Assembly: GCF_013055795.1 (NCBI RefSeq) | Contig: NZ_JABETO010000016.1 | Span: 84,871-148,870, forward strand | Direction: 5' to 3' | Source: Streptomyces sp. I05A-00742 | GTDB lineage: Bacteria > Actinomycetota > Actinomycetes > Streptomycetales > Streptomycetaceae | DNA length: 64,000 nt | Shown: positions 17,697 to 24,860 of the stretch, piece after piece | Layout of the letters: every line of letters begins with the position of its first letter | How positions within the stretch are numbered: the stretch's first letter is position 1 | The notes under the pieces: model-generated | The model's input: only the letters and a program-made list of their open reading frames with translations | Databases searched by the model: none | Told to the model about the DNA's origin: nothing | Program-made: the position numbers and the translations under genes

Positions 17697-19169
17697 GTGA
17701 GTGACACCCCATTCGGATTCGGTCTTCCGCCGGAGGAGCCGGAGGACGGCGACAACGGCAAGAAGAAGGGCGGTGACCAGGGTGGCGGCAGTGCAGGTCA
17801 GGGGCCGGCGAACCCGTTCGGGTTCGGAGCCGGTGCGGGCGGCGGGGACAATCCCTTCGCCGCGCTGTTCGGCGGGGCGAACCCGGCGTTCGGCGGCATG
17901 AACCCCGGCGATCTGGGCGCCGCCTTCCAGCAGCTCGGGCAGATGCTCTCTTATGAGGGCGGCCCGGTGAACTGGGACATGGCCAAGGACATCGCCCGGC
18001 AGACCGTCGCGCAGGGCACTGCCGACGGCACCAAGGACGCCAGCGTCTCCGCGGGCGAGCGGTCGGCGGTCGAGGAGGCCGTGCGCCTGGCCGACCTGTG
18101 GCTGGACGGCGTGACGTCGCTGCCCTCGGGGTCCGGCACGGCCGTGGCCTGGAGCCGCGCGGAGTGGGTCGAGGCGACCCTGCCCGTGTGGAAGGAGCTG
18201 GTGGACCCGGTCGCCGAGCGCGTCGGCTCGGCCATGGGCGACGTGCTGCCCGAGGAGATGCAGGCCATGGCCGGCCCGCTGCTCGGCATGATGCGCGGCA
18301 TGGGCGGTGCCATGTTCGGCACCCAGATCGGCCAGGCCGTCGGCGTGCTGGCGGGCGAGGTCGTCGGCTCCACCGACATCGGCCTGCCGCTGGGCCCGGC
18401 CGGCAAGGCGGCCCTGCTGCCGGTGAACATCGAGGCGTTCGGCTCCGGCCTCGGTCTGCCGAAGGAGGAGGTGCGCCTCTACCTGGCGCTGCGCGAGGCC
18501 GCCCACCAGCGGCTCTTCGCACACGTGCCGTGGCTGCGCTCGCACCTCTTCGGTGCCGTCGAGGGCTATGCCCGGGGCATCAAGGTGGACACCTCCAAGC
18601 TGGAGGACGTGGTCGGCCAGATCGACCCGACCCACCCCGAGCAGATGCAGGAAGCGCTCCAGCAGGGCATGTTCCAGCCGGAGGACTCGCCGGAGCAGAA
18701 GGCGGCCCTGGCCCGGCTGGAGACCGCCCTGGCGCTGGTCGAGGGCTGGGTGGACGCCGTGGTGCACGCGGCCGCCGCGCCGCACCTGCCGTCCGCCGGG
18801 GCGCTGCGCGAGACGCTGCGCAGGCGCCGGGCGACCGGCGGGCCCGCCGAGCAGACCTTCGCCACGCTGATCGGCCTGGAGCTGCGTCCGCGCCGGCTCC
18901 GGGACGCCTCGCGGCTGTGGGCCTCCCTCACGGACGCGCGCGGCGCCGAGGGCCGCGACGCGCTCTGGGAGCACCCGGACATGCTGCCGACCGCCGCCGA
19001 CCTGGACGACCCGGACGGCTTCGTCCACCGCGAGCACCTGGACTTCTCCGAGCTGGACAAGATGCTCGGCGAGGCCGCCGGTGGCCACGGCAAGCCGGAC
19101 CTCAAGAAGGACGGCACGTCCGAGAACCCCGAGGGCAAGCGCCCGACGGACGGCGAGGACGGCGAGTGA
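17697..19169 (+). CDS. DUF2342 zinc-dependent metalloprotease-like protein
   Basis: A 490-residue protein of the actinobacterial DUF2342/zincin-like family. The N-terminal 75 residues are Gly/Asn/Phe-rich and low complexity (NPFGFG repeated), followed by a helical domain. A canonical HExxH is not present; the family region reads LALREAAHQRLFAHVPWL near residue 264. The start is GTG with GAGGAA 4 bases upstream. The stop overlaps the NUDIX start by GTGA, so translation is probably coupled. Proteolytic activity is inferred from family annotation only. Confidence 0.87.
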   Translation: MSDTPFGFGLPPEEPEDGDNGKKKGGDQGGGSAGQGPANPFGFGAGAGGGDNPFAALFGGANPAFGGMNPGDLGAAFQQLGQMLSYEGGPVNWDMAKDIARQTVAQGTADGTKDASVSAGERSAVEEAVRLADLWLDGVTSLPSGSGTAVAWSRAEWVEATLPVWKELVDPVAERVGSAMGDVLPEEMQAMAGPLLGMMRGMGGAMFGTQIGQAVGVLAGEVVGSTDIGLPLGPAGKAALLPVNIEAFGSGLGLPKEEVRLYLALREAAHQRLFAHVPWLRSHLFGAVEGYARGIKVDTSKLEDVVGQIDPTHPEQMQEALQQGMFQPEDSPEQKAALARLETALALVEGWVDAVVHAAAAPHLPSAGALRETLRRRRATGGPAEQTFATLIGLELRPRRLRDASRLWASLTDARGAEGRDALWEHPDMLPTAADLDDPDGFVHREHLDFSELDKMLGEAAGGHGKPDLKKDGTSENPEGKRPTDGEDGE

Positions 19170-19702
19170 GCCTCCGGGACGACGCGGAGCGGGTGCTCAA
19201 GGAGTGGTCCGGCCCGTCCGGGGACGCGGAACAGGAAGCCCTGCGGCTGGCCTACCTGGATCACCTCCAGAGCCGGCCGGACGGCATGTGGAAGGCGTGC
19301 CGGGACGGGCACGTCACGGCCAGCGCCCTGGTGGTGGACCCGGCCGGCGGGCGGGTGCTGCTCACGCTCCACCGCAAGCTGGGGATGTGGCTCCAGATGG
19401 GCGGCCACTGCGAGCCGGAGGACGCCACGCTGGCGGAGGCCGCTCTCCGAGAGGCCCGTGAGGAGTCCGGCATCGCCGCGGGGCTGACGCTGCTGCCGGG
19501 CGGTCCGGTCCGGCTGGACCGGCACCACACGCCCTGTGCCTGGCACCTGGACGTGCAGTACGCGGCGCTCGCGCCCGCGGGTGCCGAGGGGGCCATCAGC
19601 GACGAGTCGCTGGACCTGCGCTGGTTCGGCTACGACGAGGTGGCCTCGGTGGCCGACGCCTCGGTGGTGCGCCTGGTCGAGCGGGTGCGCGCGCTGCTGT
19701 AG
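19166..19702 (+). CDS. NUDIX hydrolase
   Basis: A 178-residue NUDIX protein, hydrolysing an unidentified nucleoside-diphosphate-linked substrate. The box region is GGHCEPEDATLAEAALREAREESGI; REAREESGI fits the core, while the preceding part is a variant with D in place of the usual first E, as in several actinobacterial members. The GTG start overlaps the upstream stop (GTGA), and GAGG lies just upstream, supporting an operon with the DUF2342 gene. Confidence 0.88.
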   Translation: MSLRDDAERVLKEWSGPSGDAEQEALRLAYLDHLQSRPDGMWKACRDGHVTASALVVDPAGGRVLLTLHRKLGMWLQMGGHCEPEDATLAEAALREAREESGIAAGLTLLPGGPVRLDRHHTPCAWHLDVQYAALAPAGAEGAISDESLDLRWFGYDEVASVADASVVRLVERVRALL

Positions 19703-19738
19703 CGCCGCGGCGCCGGCCGGCTGCCGCACCCGCCTGCC

Positions 19739-20362
19739 TCACTCACCGCGAGCGGCGGGCAGGTGCGGCAGCCGGCCGGCGGCGACCACGCCCTCCAGGT
19801 AACCCCGCGCGCGCTCGGTGCGCGGATAGGCCTCCAGAAGCCGCCAGAAGGCCGGCCCGTGCCCGGGGACGAGCAGGTGCGCCAGCTCGTGCAGGAGGAC
19901 GTAGTCCACGACGTACTCGGGCATGCCCTGGAGGCGGTGCGAGAGGCGGATGCTGCCCTCGGCGGGGGTGCACGAGCCCCAGCGGGTGTTCTGGTTGGTG
20001 ACCCAGCGGACGGTGTCGGGGCGCGCCCGGCCACCGAGGTACTGCCCGGAGAGCCGCTCCGCCCGTTCCGCGAGCTCGGTGTCGCCGAGTATCCGCTTGC
20101 TCTCCTGGGCCGCGAGCCGGTCGAGCATCACGGTCACCCAGCGCTTCTCCTCGGCGTCCGACATCCGGGCCGGGATGAGGACCACCGTACGGTCGCCCTC
20201 GCGGTAGGCGGAGACGGTTCTGCGCCGGCGCGCGCTCCGGCGGACCTCCACCGCGCGGGCCTCGGCCGCCGGGAACGCCTCGGTTCCCTGGAAGGACGGG
20301 CCGAGTGGATTCTGAGCGCTGCGCGGTGGGCGTGCGGCACTGTGCAGGGGGTCGACGGGCAC
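19739..20362 (-). CDS. YgjP-type M48 metallopeptidase (DUF45)
   Basis: A 207-residue predicted zinc metalloprotease. The motif LLHELAHLLVPGHGPAFW (about residue 157) has the HExxH pair plus a third histidine and FW, characteristic of the YgjP/DUF45 group; RWGSC upstream is another family element. No transmembrane segment or signal peptide is seen, so it is probably cytosolic. It is convergent with the NUDIX gene (36 bases between stops) and divergent from the ThiF-like gene. Substrate unknown. Confidence 0.9.
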   Translation of the reverse strand: MPVDPLHSAARPPRSAQNPLGPSFQGTEAFPAAEARAVEVRRSARRRRTVSAYREGDRTVVLIPARMSDAEEKRWVTVMLDRLAAQESKRILGDTELAERAERLSGQYLGGRARPDTVRWVTNQNTRWGSCTPAEGSIRLSHRLQGMPEYVVDYVLLHELAHLLVPGHGPAFWRLLEAYPRTERARGYLEGVVAAGRLPHLPAARGE

Positions 20363-20607
20363 GCCCCGACGTTACCCCGTCGGCAGCGCGGGAAGTCCCG
20401 CCGCCGCCCGGCGGGCGGTGAATCCCCACCGGAGCACGTCACTAGTACGACTATCACTCCGTGCCTGTGGACAACTCCGCACGCCGATCCGTGCCGCCCT
20501 GCATGCTGGGTCCACGGGCGGCGGACGGGTGGATCCGCCGGCGGCGGGGCGGAGTGTGCCCGGCCGCGAGGGGCGACGAGGGGCGATGAGGGCGATGAGG
20601 GGGAGCC

Positions 20608-21801
20608 ATGGGGACGGACGGCATGTGCGGAGCGGCAGTGGCCGAGGGCGGTCCGGGAGCCGCGCATCCGATGGTGAAGCCGGCGCTGCGACGGGCCTGG
20701 CGCAGCCGGGACGTCCTCCAGCTGGGGATGACCCGGGCCCATGCGTCGGTGATGGGGCCGGTGGACCCGGCGACGGCGTCGTTCCTGGGCCTGCTCGACG
20801 GCACGCGGAGCCTTCCGCTGCTCCGGGCGGAGGCGGCCGCCATGGGGCTTCCGGAAGGCCGGGCGGACGCGCTGGTGGAGCGGCTGGCACGGGCGGGCGT
20901 GCTGGACGACGCACGCGGCGGTGGCACGGGCGGCATCGCGCTGCGGAACCGCGGCGGTGCCCTGGAGCGGCTGCGTCCGGACCTGGCGTCGCTGTCGGTG
21001 CTGCATCCGGCGCCGGGTGCGGCGATGGGGCTGATGGCCGCGCGGCAGGAGAGACGGGTGCAGGTGCGGGGGGCGGGCCGGGTGGGTGCCGCGGTGGCCG
21101 CGCTGTTGTCGGCGTCGGGGGTGGGACGGGTGGACGTGATCGACGGCGGCTGTGTCGAGCCGTGGGATGTGAGCCCCTGCGGGGTGGGTGCGGAGCGGAC
21201 GGGCGAGCGGCGGGACGCCGCGGCCCGGCGGGTGGTGCGGGAGGCGGCCCCGCTGGCCCGGCCGCGGGCCCGGGCCGATGGCTCCGGGGAGCCTGGGCCG
21301 CCCCTGGCCCTGACGGTGTTCGCGCCGCGCGACGGGGTGGCGGTGTGGGCGCCCGACCCGGCGGGGGCACGGGAGACGATGGCGGCGGGGACGCCTCACC
21401 TGTACGCGGGGGTGGCGGAGGCCACCGGGGTGGTCGGCCCGCTGGTGCTGCCGGGCCGGTCGGCGTGCGCGGAGTGCGTGGGGCTGGGCCGTGCGGAGCG
21501 GGACGCGGCGTGGCCCCGGATGGTCGCCCAGTGGAAGTCCGGACGGCGCGCGGGAGTACCGTCGTGCGACATGGCACTGGCCACGGTGGTGGCGGGACTG
21601 ACCGTGTCGTGGGCGCTCGCGTTCCTCGACACCGGGTCCGTGGCGGGTGCGGGGGCACGCCTGGAGCTGGCTCTGCCGGGTCCGGAGTGGTCCTCGCGTC
21701 CGGTCGAGCCGCACCCGCGGTGTCCGTGCGGCGCGGCGCGGCGCCCCGAGGGGGTCCGTGCCCGGGTCGCGGGGGCCCCGCACGGGACAATGCACGGGTA
21801 A
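20608..21801 (+). CDS. ThiF/E1-like protein with degenerate adenylation site
   Basis: A 397-residue protein. The first roughly 110 residues resemble a winged-helix/peptide-clasp domain (LGMTRAHASVMGPVDPATASFLGLLDGTRS), then comes an E1-like Rossmann fold (VRGAGRVGAAVAALLSASGVGRVDVIDGG). CAEC and CPC near the C-terminus could bind zinc. Where active ThiF/MoeB proteins have SNLNRQ and a downstream GKxK lysine, this protein reads WDVSPCGVGAERTGERRD, so ATP-dependent adenylation is doubtful. The ATG follows GAGGGGGAG. It is followed 42 bases later by the ABC1 kinase. Possible role as peptide-binding scaffold, inference only. Confidence 0.75.
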   Translation: MGTDGMCGAAVAEGGPGAAHPMVKPALRRAWRSRDVLQLGMTRAHASVMGPVDPATASFLGLLDGTRSLPLLRAEAAAMGLPEGRADALVERLARAGVLDDARGGGTGGIALRNRGGALERLRPDLASLSVLHPAPGAAMGLMAARQERRVQVRGAGRVGAAVAALLSASGVGRVDVIDGGCVEPWDVSPCGVGAERTGERRDAAARRVVREAAPLARPRARADGSGEPGPPLALTVFAPRDGVAVWAPDPAGARETMAAGTPHLYAGVAEATGVVGPLVLPGRSACAECVGLGRAERDAAWPRMVAQWKSGRRAGVPSCDMALATVVAGLTVSWALAFLDTGSVAGAGARLELALPGPEWSSRPVEPHPRCPCGAARRPEGVRARVAGAPHGTMHG

Positions 21802-21843
21802 CCGCCGTCCGCGGCGTGGCTGTTCAGCTAGTTGGAGGGGCGC

Positions 21844-23208
21844 ATGTCTGATCTACCGCGCAAGGCGGTCGCTCGTACCGCCAAGTTGGCCGCGCTGCCC
21901 TTGGGGTTCGCCGGGCGGACCGCGCTCGGGCTCGGCAAACGCATCGGGGGGCGGCCGGCGGAACTGATCGCCGCGGAGTTGCAGCAGCGCACGGCCGAGC
22001 AGCTGTTCGTGACGCTCGGCCAGCTCAAGGGCGGGGCGATGAAGCTCGGCCAGGCACTGTCCGTGTTCGAATCGGCGCTTCCCGAGCAGGTCGCCGGTCC
22101 CTATCGGGCGGCGCTGACCAAGCTCCAGGAGGCGGCGCCTCCGATGCCGGTGAAGTCGGTGCACGCTGCCCTGGCGGAGCGGCTGGGGAAGGACTGGCGG
22201 GACCTGTTCGAGGAGTTCGACGACAGGCCCGCGGCGGCGGCGTCGATCGGGCAGGTGCACCGGGCGGTCTGGCACGACGGGCGGGAGGTCGCGGTCAAGG
22301 TCCAGTATCCGGGGGCCGGGGAGGCGCTGTTGTCCGATCTCACCCAACTGGGCCGGTTCGCCCGGCTGCTGGGGCCGTTGGTCCCGGGCATGGACATCAA
22401 GCCCCTGATCACCGAGCTGCGGGACCGGGTCTCCGAGGAGCTGGACTACGGGCTGGAGGCGCGCGCCCAGGCCGCCCACGCGCGGGAGTTCGCCGGGGAC
22501 GCCGATGTGACCGTCCCGGACGTGGTGCACCACACCGACCAAGTGCTGGTGACGGAGTGGCTGGAGGGGGTGCCGTTGTCCGAGGTGATAGCGGACGGCA
22601 CCCAGGAGCAGCGGGACCGGGCCGGGCAGTTGCTGGCGCGCTTCCTCTTCTCGGGCGCCACCCGCACCGGCCTGCTGCACGCCGATCCGCACCCGGGCAA
22701 CTTCCGGCTGCTGACCGGCGACGCGCCCGACGGCCCGCCGGAGAGATGGCGGCTGGGCGTCCTGGACTTCGGCACGGTGGACCGGCTGCCGCAGGGGCTC
22801 CCCCCGGAGATCGGGACGGTGCTGCGGCTGACGCTGGAGGGCGAGGCGGAGGCGGTCCATGAACTGCTCCGGGAGGAGGGGTTCGTCAAGCCGGAGATCG
22901 AGCTCGACCCGGGTGCGGTGCTGGACTATCTGCTGCCGATCATCGAACCGGCCCAGGTGGAGGAGTTCACCTTCACCCGGGACTGGATGCGCGCGCAGGC
23001 GACGCGGATCGCCGACCCGCGCTCCCCCGCCTACCAGCTGGCCCGCCAGCTCAATCTGCCGCCGGCCTATCTGCTGATCCACCGGGTCACCACGAGCACC
23101 ATAGGGGTGCTGTGCCAGCTGGGCGCGACCGTACGGTTGCGTGACGAGATGGAGGCGTGGGTCCCGGGGTTCGCGGCCGAGAGCCGGAGCCAGGAGACCC
23201 CCGCCTGA
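21844..23208 (+). CDS. ABC1/UbiB-family atypical kinase
   Basis: A 454-residue ADCK/UbiB family protein. It carries the KxGQ motif (KGGAMKLGQALS, residues about 62-73), the Ala-rich nucleotide loop (AAAASIGQVHRA), the VAVKVQYPG lysine, HADPHPGNF catalytic loop and LDFGTVDRL (DFG equivalent). These atypical kinases/ATPases work in isoprenoid-quinone or lipid metabolism. The homologue in M. tuberculosis (Rv3197) also sits next to whiB7. No strong transmembrane helix is seen. Likely co-transcribed with the ThiF-like gene. Confidence 0.92.
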   Translation: MSDLPRKAVARTAKLAALPLGFAGRTALGLGKRIGGRPAELIAAELQQRTAEQLFVTLGQLKGGAMKLGQALSVFESALPEQVAGPYRAALTKLQEAAPPMPVKSVHAALAERLGKDWRDLFEEFDDRPAAAASIGQVHRAVWHDGREVAVKVQYPGAGEALLSDLTQLGRFARLLGPLVPGMDIKPLITELRDRVSEELDYGLEARAQAAHAREFAGDADVTVPDVVHHTDQVLVTEWLEGVPLSEVIADGTQEQRDRAGQLLARFLFSGATRTGLLHADPHPGNFRLLTGDAPDGPPERWRLGVLDFGTVDRLPQGLPPEIGTVLRLTLEGEAEAVHELLREEGFVKPEIELDPGAVLDYLLPIIEPAQVEEFTFTRDWMRAQATRIADPRSPAYQLARQLNLPPAYLLIHRVTTSTIGVLCQLGATVRLRDEMEAWVPGFAAESRSQETPA

Positions 23209-23248
23209 CAGGGGTGTTCCGGGGCCCGCGGGGCGCGGGCCCCGGCCG

Positions 23249-23455
23249 TCACCACCAGGAGGAATCGAGGCGGCCCTCGATCGCTCTGATGTTGGCGCGG
23301 GCACAGTCGTCGCAGAAGTAGCGGCGGGTGCCGTTCTCGACGGAGCAGGTCCAGGTCGGCGGCGGGCCGTCGGCCTTGGTGCCGCAGCGGGCACACGTGA
23401 TCGGGCCGGTGGTCTCAGGGTCCAACTGCGCTGAATCAGGCGTCTTCTGGTCCAC
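23249..23455 (-). CDS. Small zinc-ribbon protein
   Basis: A 68-residue protein with CARCGTKADG, a single Cys in WTCSVENG, and CDDCARANIRAIEGRLDSSWW, giving a likely four-cysteine treble-clef or zinc-ribbon. The GTG start is chosen by length; the frame is open further upstream but that part is Arg/Pro-rich and shadow-like. The stop is 40 bases from the convergent ABC1 kinase. Widespread at this locus in Streptomyces to my recollection; function unknown. Confidence 0.72.
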   Translation of the reverse strand: MDQKTPDSAQLDPETTGPITCARCGTKADGPPPTWTCSVENGTRRYFCDDCARANIRAIEGRLDSSWW

Positions 23456-23566
23456 TCCCAGACGATATCCCCGTGAACGGCCGGTGAGCGGCCGACGCAC
23501 CCCGACGCACCGAGGGGCCGGTCCGTTCGGACCGACCCCTCGGTTCACCAAGCGATGTTCGACCGT

Positions 23567-23893
23567 CTATTGCATAACGGCCATGGCCAAGGCCCTGCGG
23601 GCACGCAGCGAGGCGCGCTCGGCGCGGCGCTGCATCCGGCGGGCGGCGGCGAGGCGTACGGCCCTGCGTTCGGAGTCGGCCTCCCGCATGAGGTCGTTCA
23701 TATGGGCTCGGGCCAGGACTTCTGGGATGAGTTGCATTTCGAGGTTCCTGTTCTGGCGCGACACGATCGCACCGGAGGTTTCGCGGAGGGGAAGGGTGGA
23801 GCCGGCCGGCTCGGGGGACGGGCGCTGCATCGTCGGATCCTGCTTCTGGGGGTCGTGCGTCACGGGGCGGTCGATGGTGCCGTGGAGGTTCAT
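23567..23893 (-). CDS. 108-residue basic helical protein coupled to wblC
   Basis: Starts with ATG overlapping the wblC stop codon (ATGA), so translation is probably coupled and both share the wblC transcript. The N-terminal half is polar and Pro-rich; the C-terminal half is strongly helical and arginine-rich (NDLMREADSERRAVRLAAARRMQRRAERASLRARRALAMA), with no cysteine cluster. It is not a WhiB protein. Function unknown; co-expression with wblC suggests a role in the antibiotic or translation-stress response. Confidence 0.75.
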   Translation of the reverse strand: MNLHGTIDRPVTHDPQKQDPTMQRPSPEPAGSTLPLRETSGAIVSRQNRNLEMQLIPEVLARAHMNDLMREADSERRAVRLAAARRMQRRAERASLRARRALAMAVMQ

Positions 23894-24252
23894 GCCACGA
23901 CCGGGTTCTTGCGCGGGCGGCCACGGGGCCGCTTGCGGGCCACGACGACGCCCTGGACGAAGAGCTCTCCACCCCAGACGCCCCACGGCTCGCGACGGTC
24001 CTTGGCCCCGGCGAGGCAGGCCTCACGCAGCGGGCAGGTCTGGCAGAGCGACTTGGCGTACTCGACGTCGGCCGGGGTCTCGGCGAAGAAGACCTCGGGG
24101 TCGTAGGTGCGGCACGGCACGGGGGTGCCGAGGTTCTCGATCGCGTCGTCGAGGTCGGTCAGCGCGGTCAGGGGGGTCAAGGTGTCCTCCGTGGGGACGG
24201 GCGGGGGGATCAGGTCGGTGGCTACTGACGGGGTGTGTGCCTTGATGTGCAC
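23890..24252 (-). CDS. wblC: WhiB-family regulator WblC/WhiB7
   Basis: Transcription factor that activates intrinsic antibiotic-resistance genes after ribosome inhibition, working with the primary sigma factor. 120 residues. Four iron-sulfur cysteines are visible (PVPC, then CQTC and EAC), followed by the sigma-contacting GVWGGE turn and a C-terminal AT-hook RGRPRKN that defines the WhiB7/WblC branch. The start is GTG with GAGGAA about 8 bases upstream. A terminator and an upstream frame precede it on the same strand, so expression is probably set by transcription attenuation. Confidence 0.96.
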   Translation of the reverse strand: MHIKAHTPSVATDLIPPPVPTEDTLTPLTALTDLDDAIENLGTPVPCRTYDPEVFFAETPADVEYAKSLCQTCPLREACLAGAKDRREPWGVWGGELFVQGVVVARKRPRGRPRKNPVVA

Positions 24253-24325
24253 GGTGTGTGTTCCTCGTCTGTGTGTTTTCCGGCTGGTGGCCGGGCTGGG
24301 TCCCCCTGGCGGGGGGGCAAACAAA

Positions 24326-24360
24326 AGGGCCGCGGATCCCGGTGTGGGTTCCGCGGCCCT
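24326..24360 (-). terminator. Rho-independent terminator in the wblC leader
   Basis: On the minus strand an 11-bp perfect stem (AGGGCCGCGGA / TCCGCGGCCCT, 13-base loop) is followed directly by TTTTGTTTG. It lies 74 bases before the wblC GTG and 25 bases after the stop of the upstream frame, so it would cut the transcript before wblC. One of the clearest intrinsic terminators in the window. Confidence 0.9.
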
Positions 24361-24426
24361 GGAAGGTGCCGACCTGATCTGCCGATCAGGCTGGATCTCT
24401 CCAGGGTTCGAGCCCACGGAAGGCCC
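24346..24426 (-). promoter_or_regulatory. Candidate antiterminator of the wblC leader
   Basis: Minus-strand bases 24426-24414 (GGGCCTTCCGTGG, inside the last codons of the upstream frame) can pair with 24356-24346 (CCGCGGAACCC), 11 pairs with one G-U and a 2-base bulge. Bases 24406-24400 (CCCTGGA) pair with 24363-24357 (TCCAGGG). Together the two helices stack into one long stem that uses the whole 5' arm of the terminator. Within it, CCTGATC-GGCA-GATCAGG (24390-24373) forms a perfect hairpin containing the upstream frame's stop codon, and CTGGA-GAGA-TCCAG (24404-24391) is a competing hairpin. Confidence 0.75.
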
Positions 24427-24712
24427 ACATCGTGTGGTGCTGGTACTGCTTGGTCCGGGATCCGGCGCCGTCGGTCTCCGCCGCAAAGGCACGGGCCTGT
24501 GCCAGTGCTGCTGCTTCCGCTACCTCGGGCGCCTCGGTCGGTCGCTCATTGCCCAGCGCCGACTCGAAGATCGGCAGCTTGACGGAGGACAGACGGGTGC
24601 CGTTGAGGGAACCGAACGGCGAGGCGGCGAGAATGCCCGCCTCGGCACCGAGCGGACGCATGGCGAAGACCGGACGATCGGTCATTTTGCTGCTGGTGAT
24701 GAAGCTGATCAT
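24386..24712 (-). CDS. Upstream ORF (108 codons) in the wblC leader
   Basis: Starts MISFITSSKMTDRPVF and ends WAFRGLEPWRDPA. A perfect AGGAGG lies 8 bases before the ATG, so it is surely translated. Codon use in the first two thirds is normal for this genome. The last third has unusual A/T-ending codons, including four GCA, TTT, GAA and a rare AGA three codons before the stop. No known domain is recognised. Its final codons overlap the antiterminator strand, so the ribosome position here should decide whether the terminator forms. It may act mainly in cis. A shorter ATG (24430) in the same frame has no ribosome binding site. Confidence 0.75.
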   Translation of the reverse strand: MISFITSSKMTDRPVFAMRPLGAEAGILAASPFGSLNGTRLSSVKLPIFESALGNERPTEAPEVAEAAALAQARAFAAETDGAGSRTKQYQHHTMWAFRGLEPWRDPA

Positions 24713-24766
24713 TGGGCTCGCCTCCTCTCGGCGCATCGGGACGGACCGGGGTCCGTCGTGTTCGGT

Positions 24767-24794
24767 TGAATACAGCAGTACAGCACAGAGTCAA
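24767..24794 (-). promoter_or_regulatory. Candidate promoter of the wblC leader transcript
   Basis: On the minus strand TTGACT is followed after 16 bases by TATTCA, a plausible primary-sigma promoter in an AT-rich patch. Transcription would begin near 24760, about 48 bases before the upstream ORF and about 500 bases before wblC. A perfect 16-base palindrome (ACGGACCCCGGTCCGT, 24741-24756) follows in the leader. Confidence 0.5.
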
Positions 24795-24860
24795 CGATCC
24801 CGCGAGGGGCCGTTGCTTCCCTGCTCGGAAGGCTATGGGTAGGCCGTCCAAGCGCGCAAA

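Noticed and set aside
23209-23248. Terminator between the ABC1 kinase and the zinc-ribbon gene
   Set aside because: GGGGCCCGCGGGGCGCGGGCCCC-like symmetry is present but the gap is only 40 bases and uniformly GC-rich, without a U-run; symmetry there is expected by composition.
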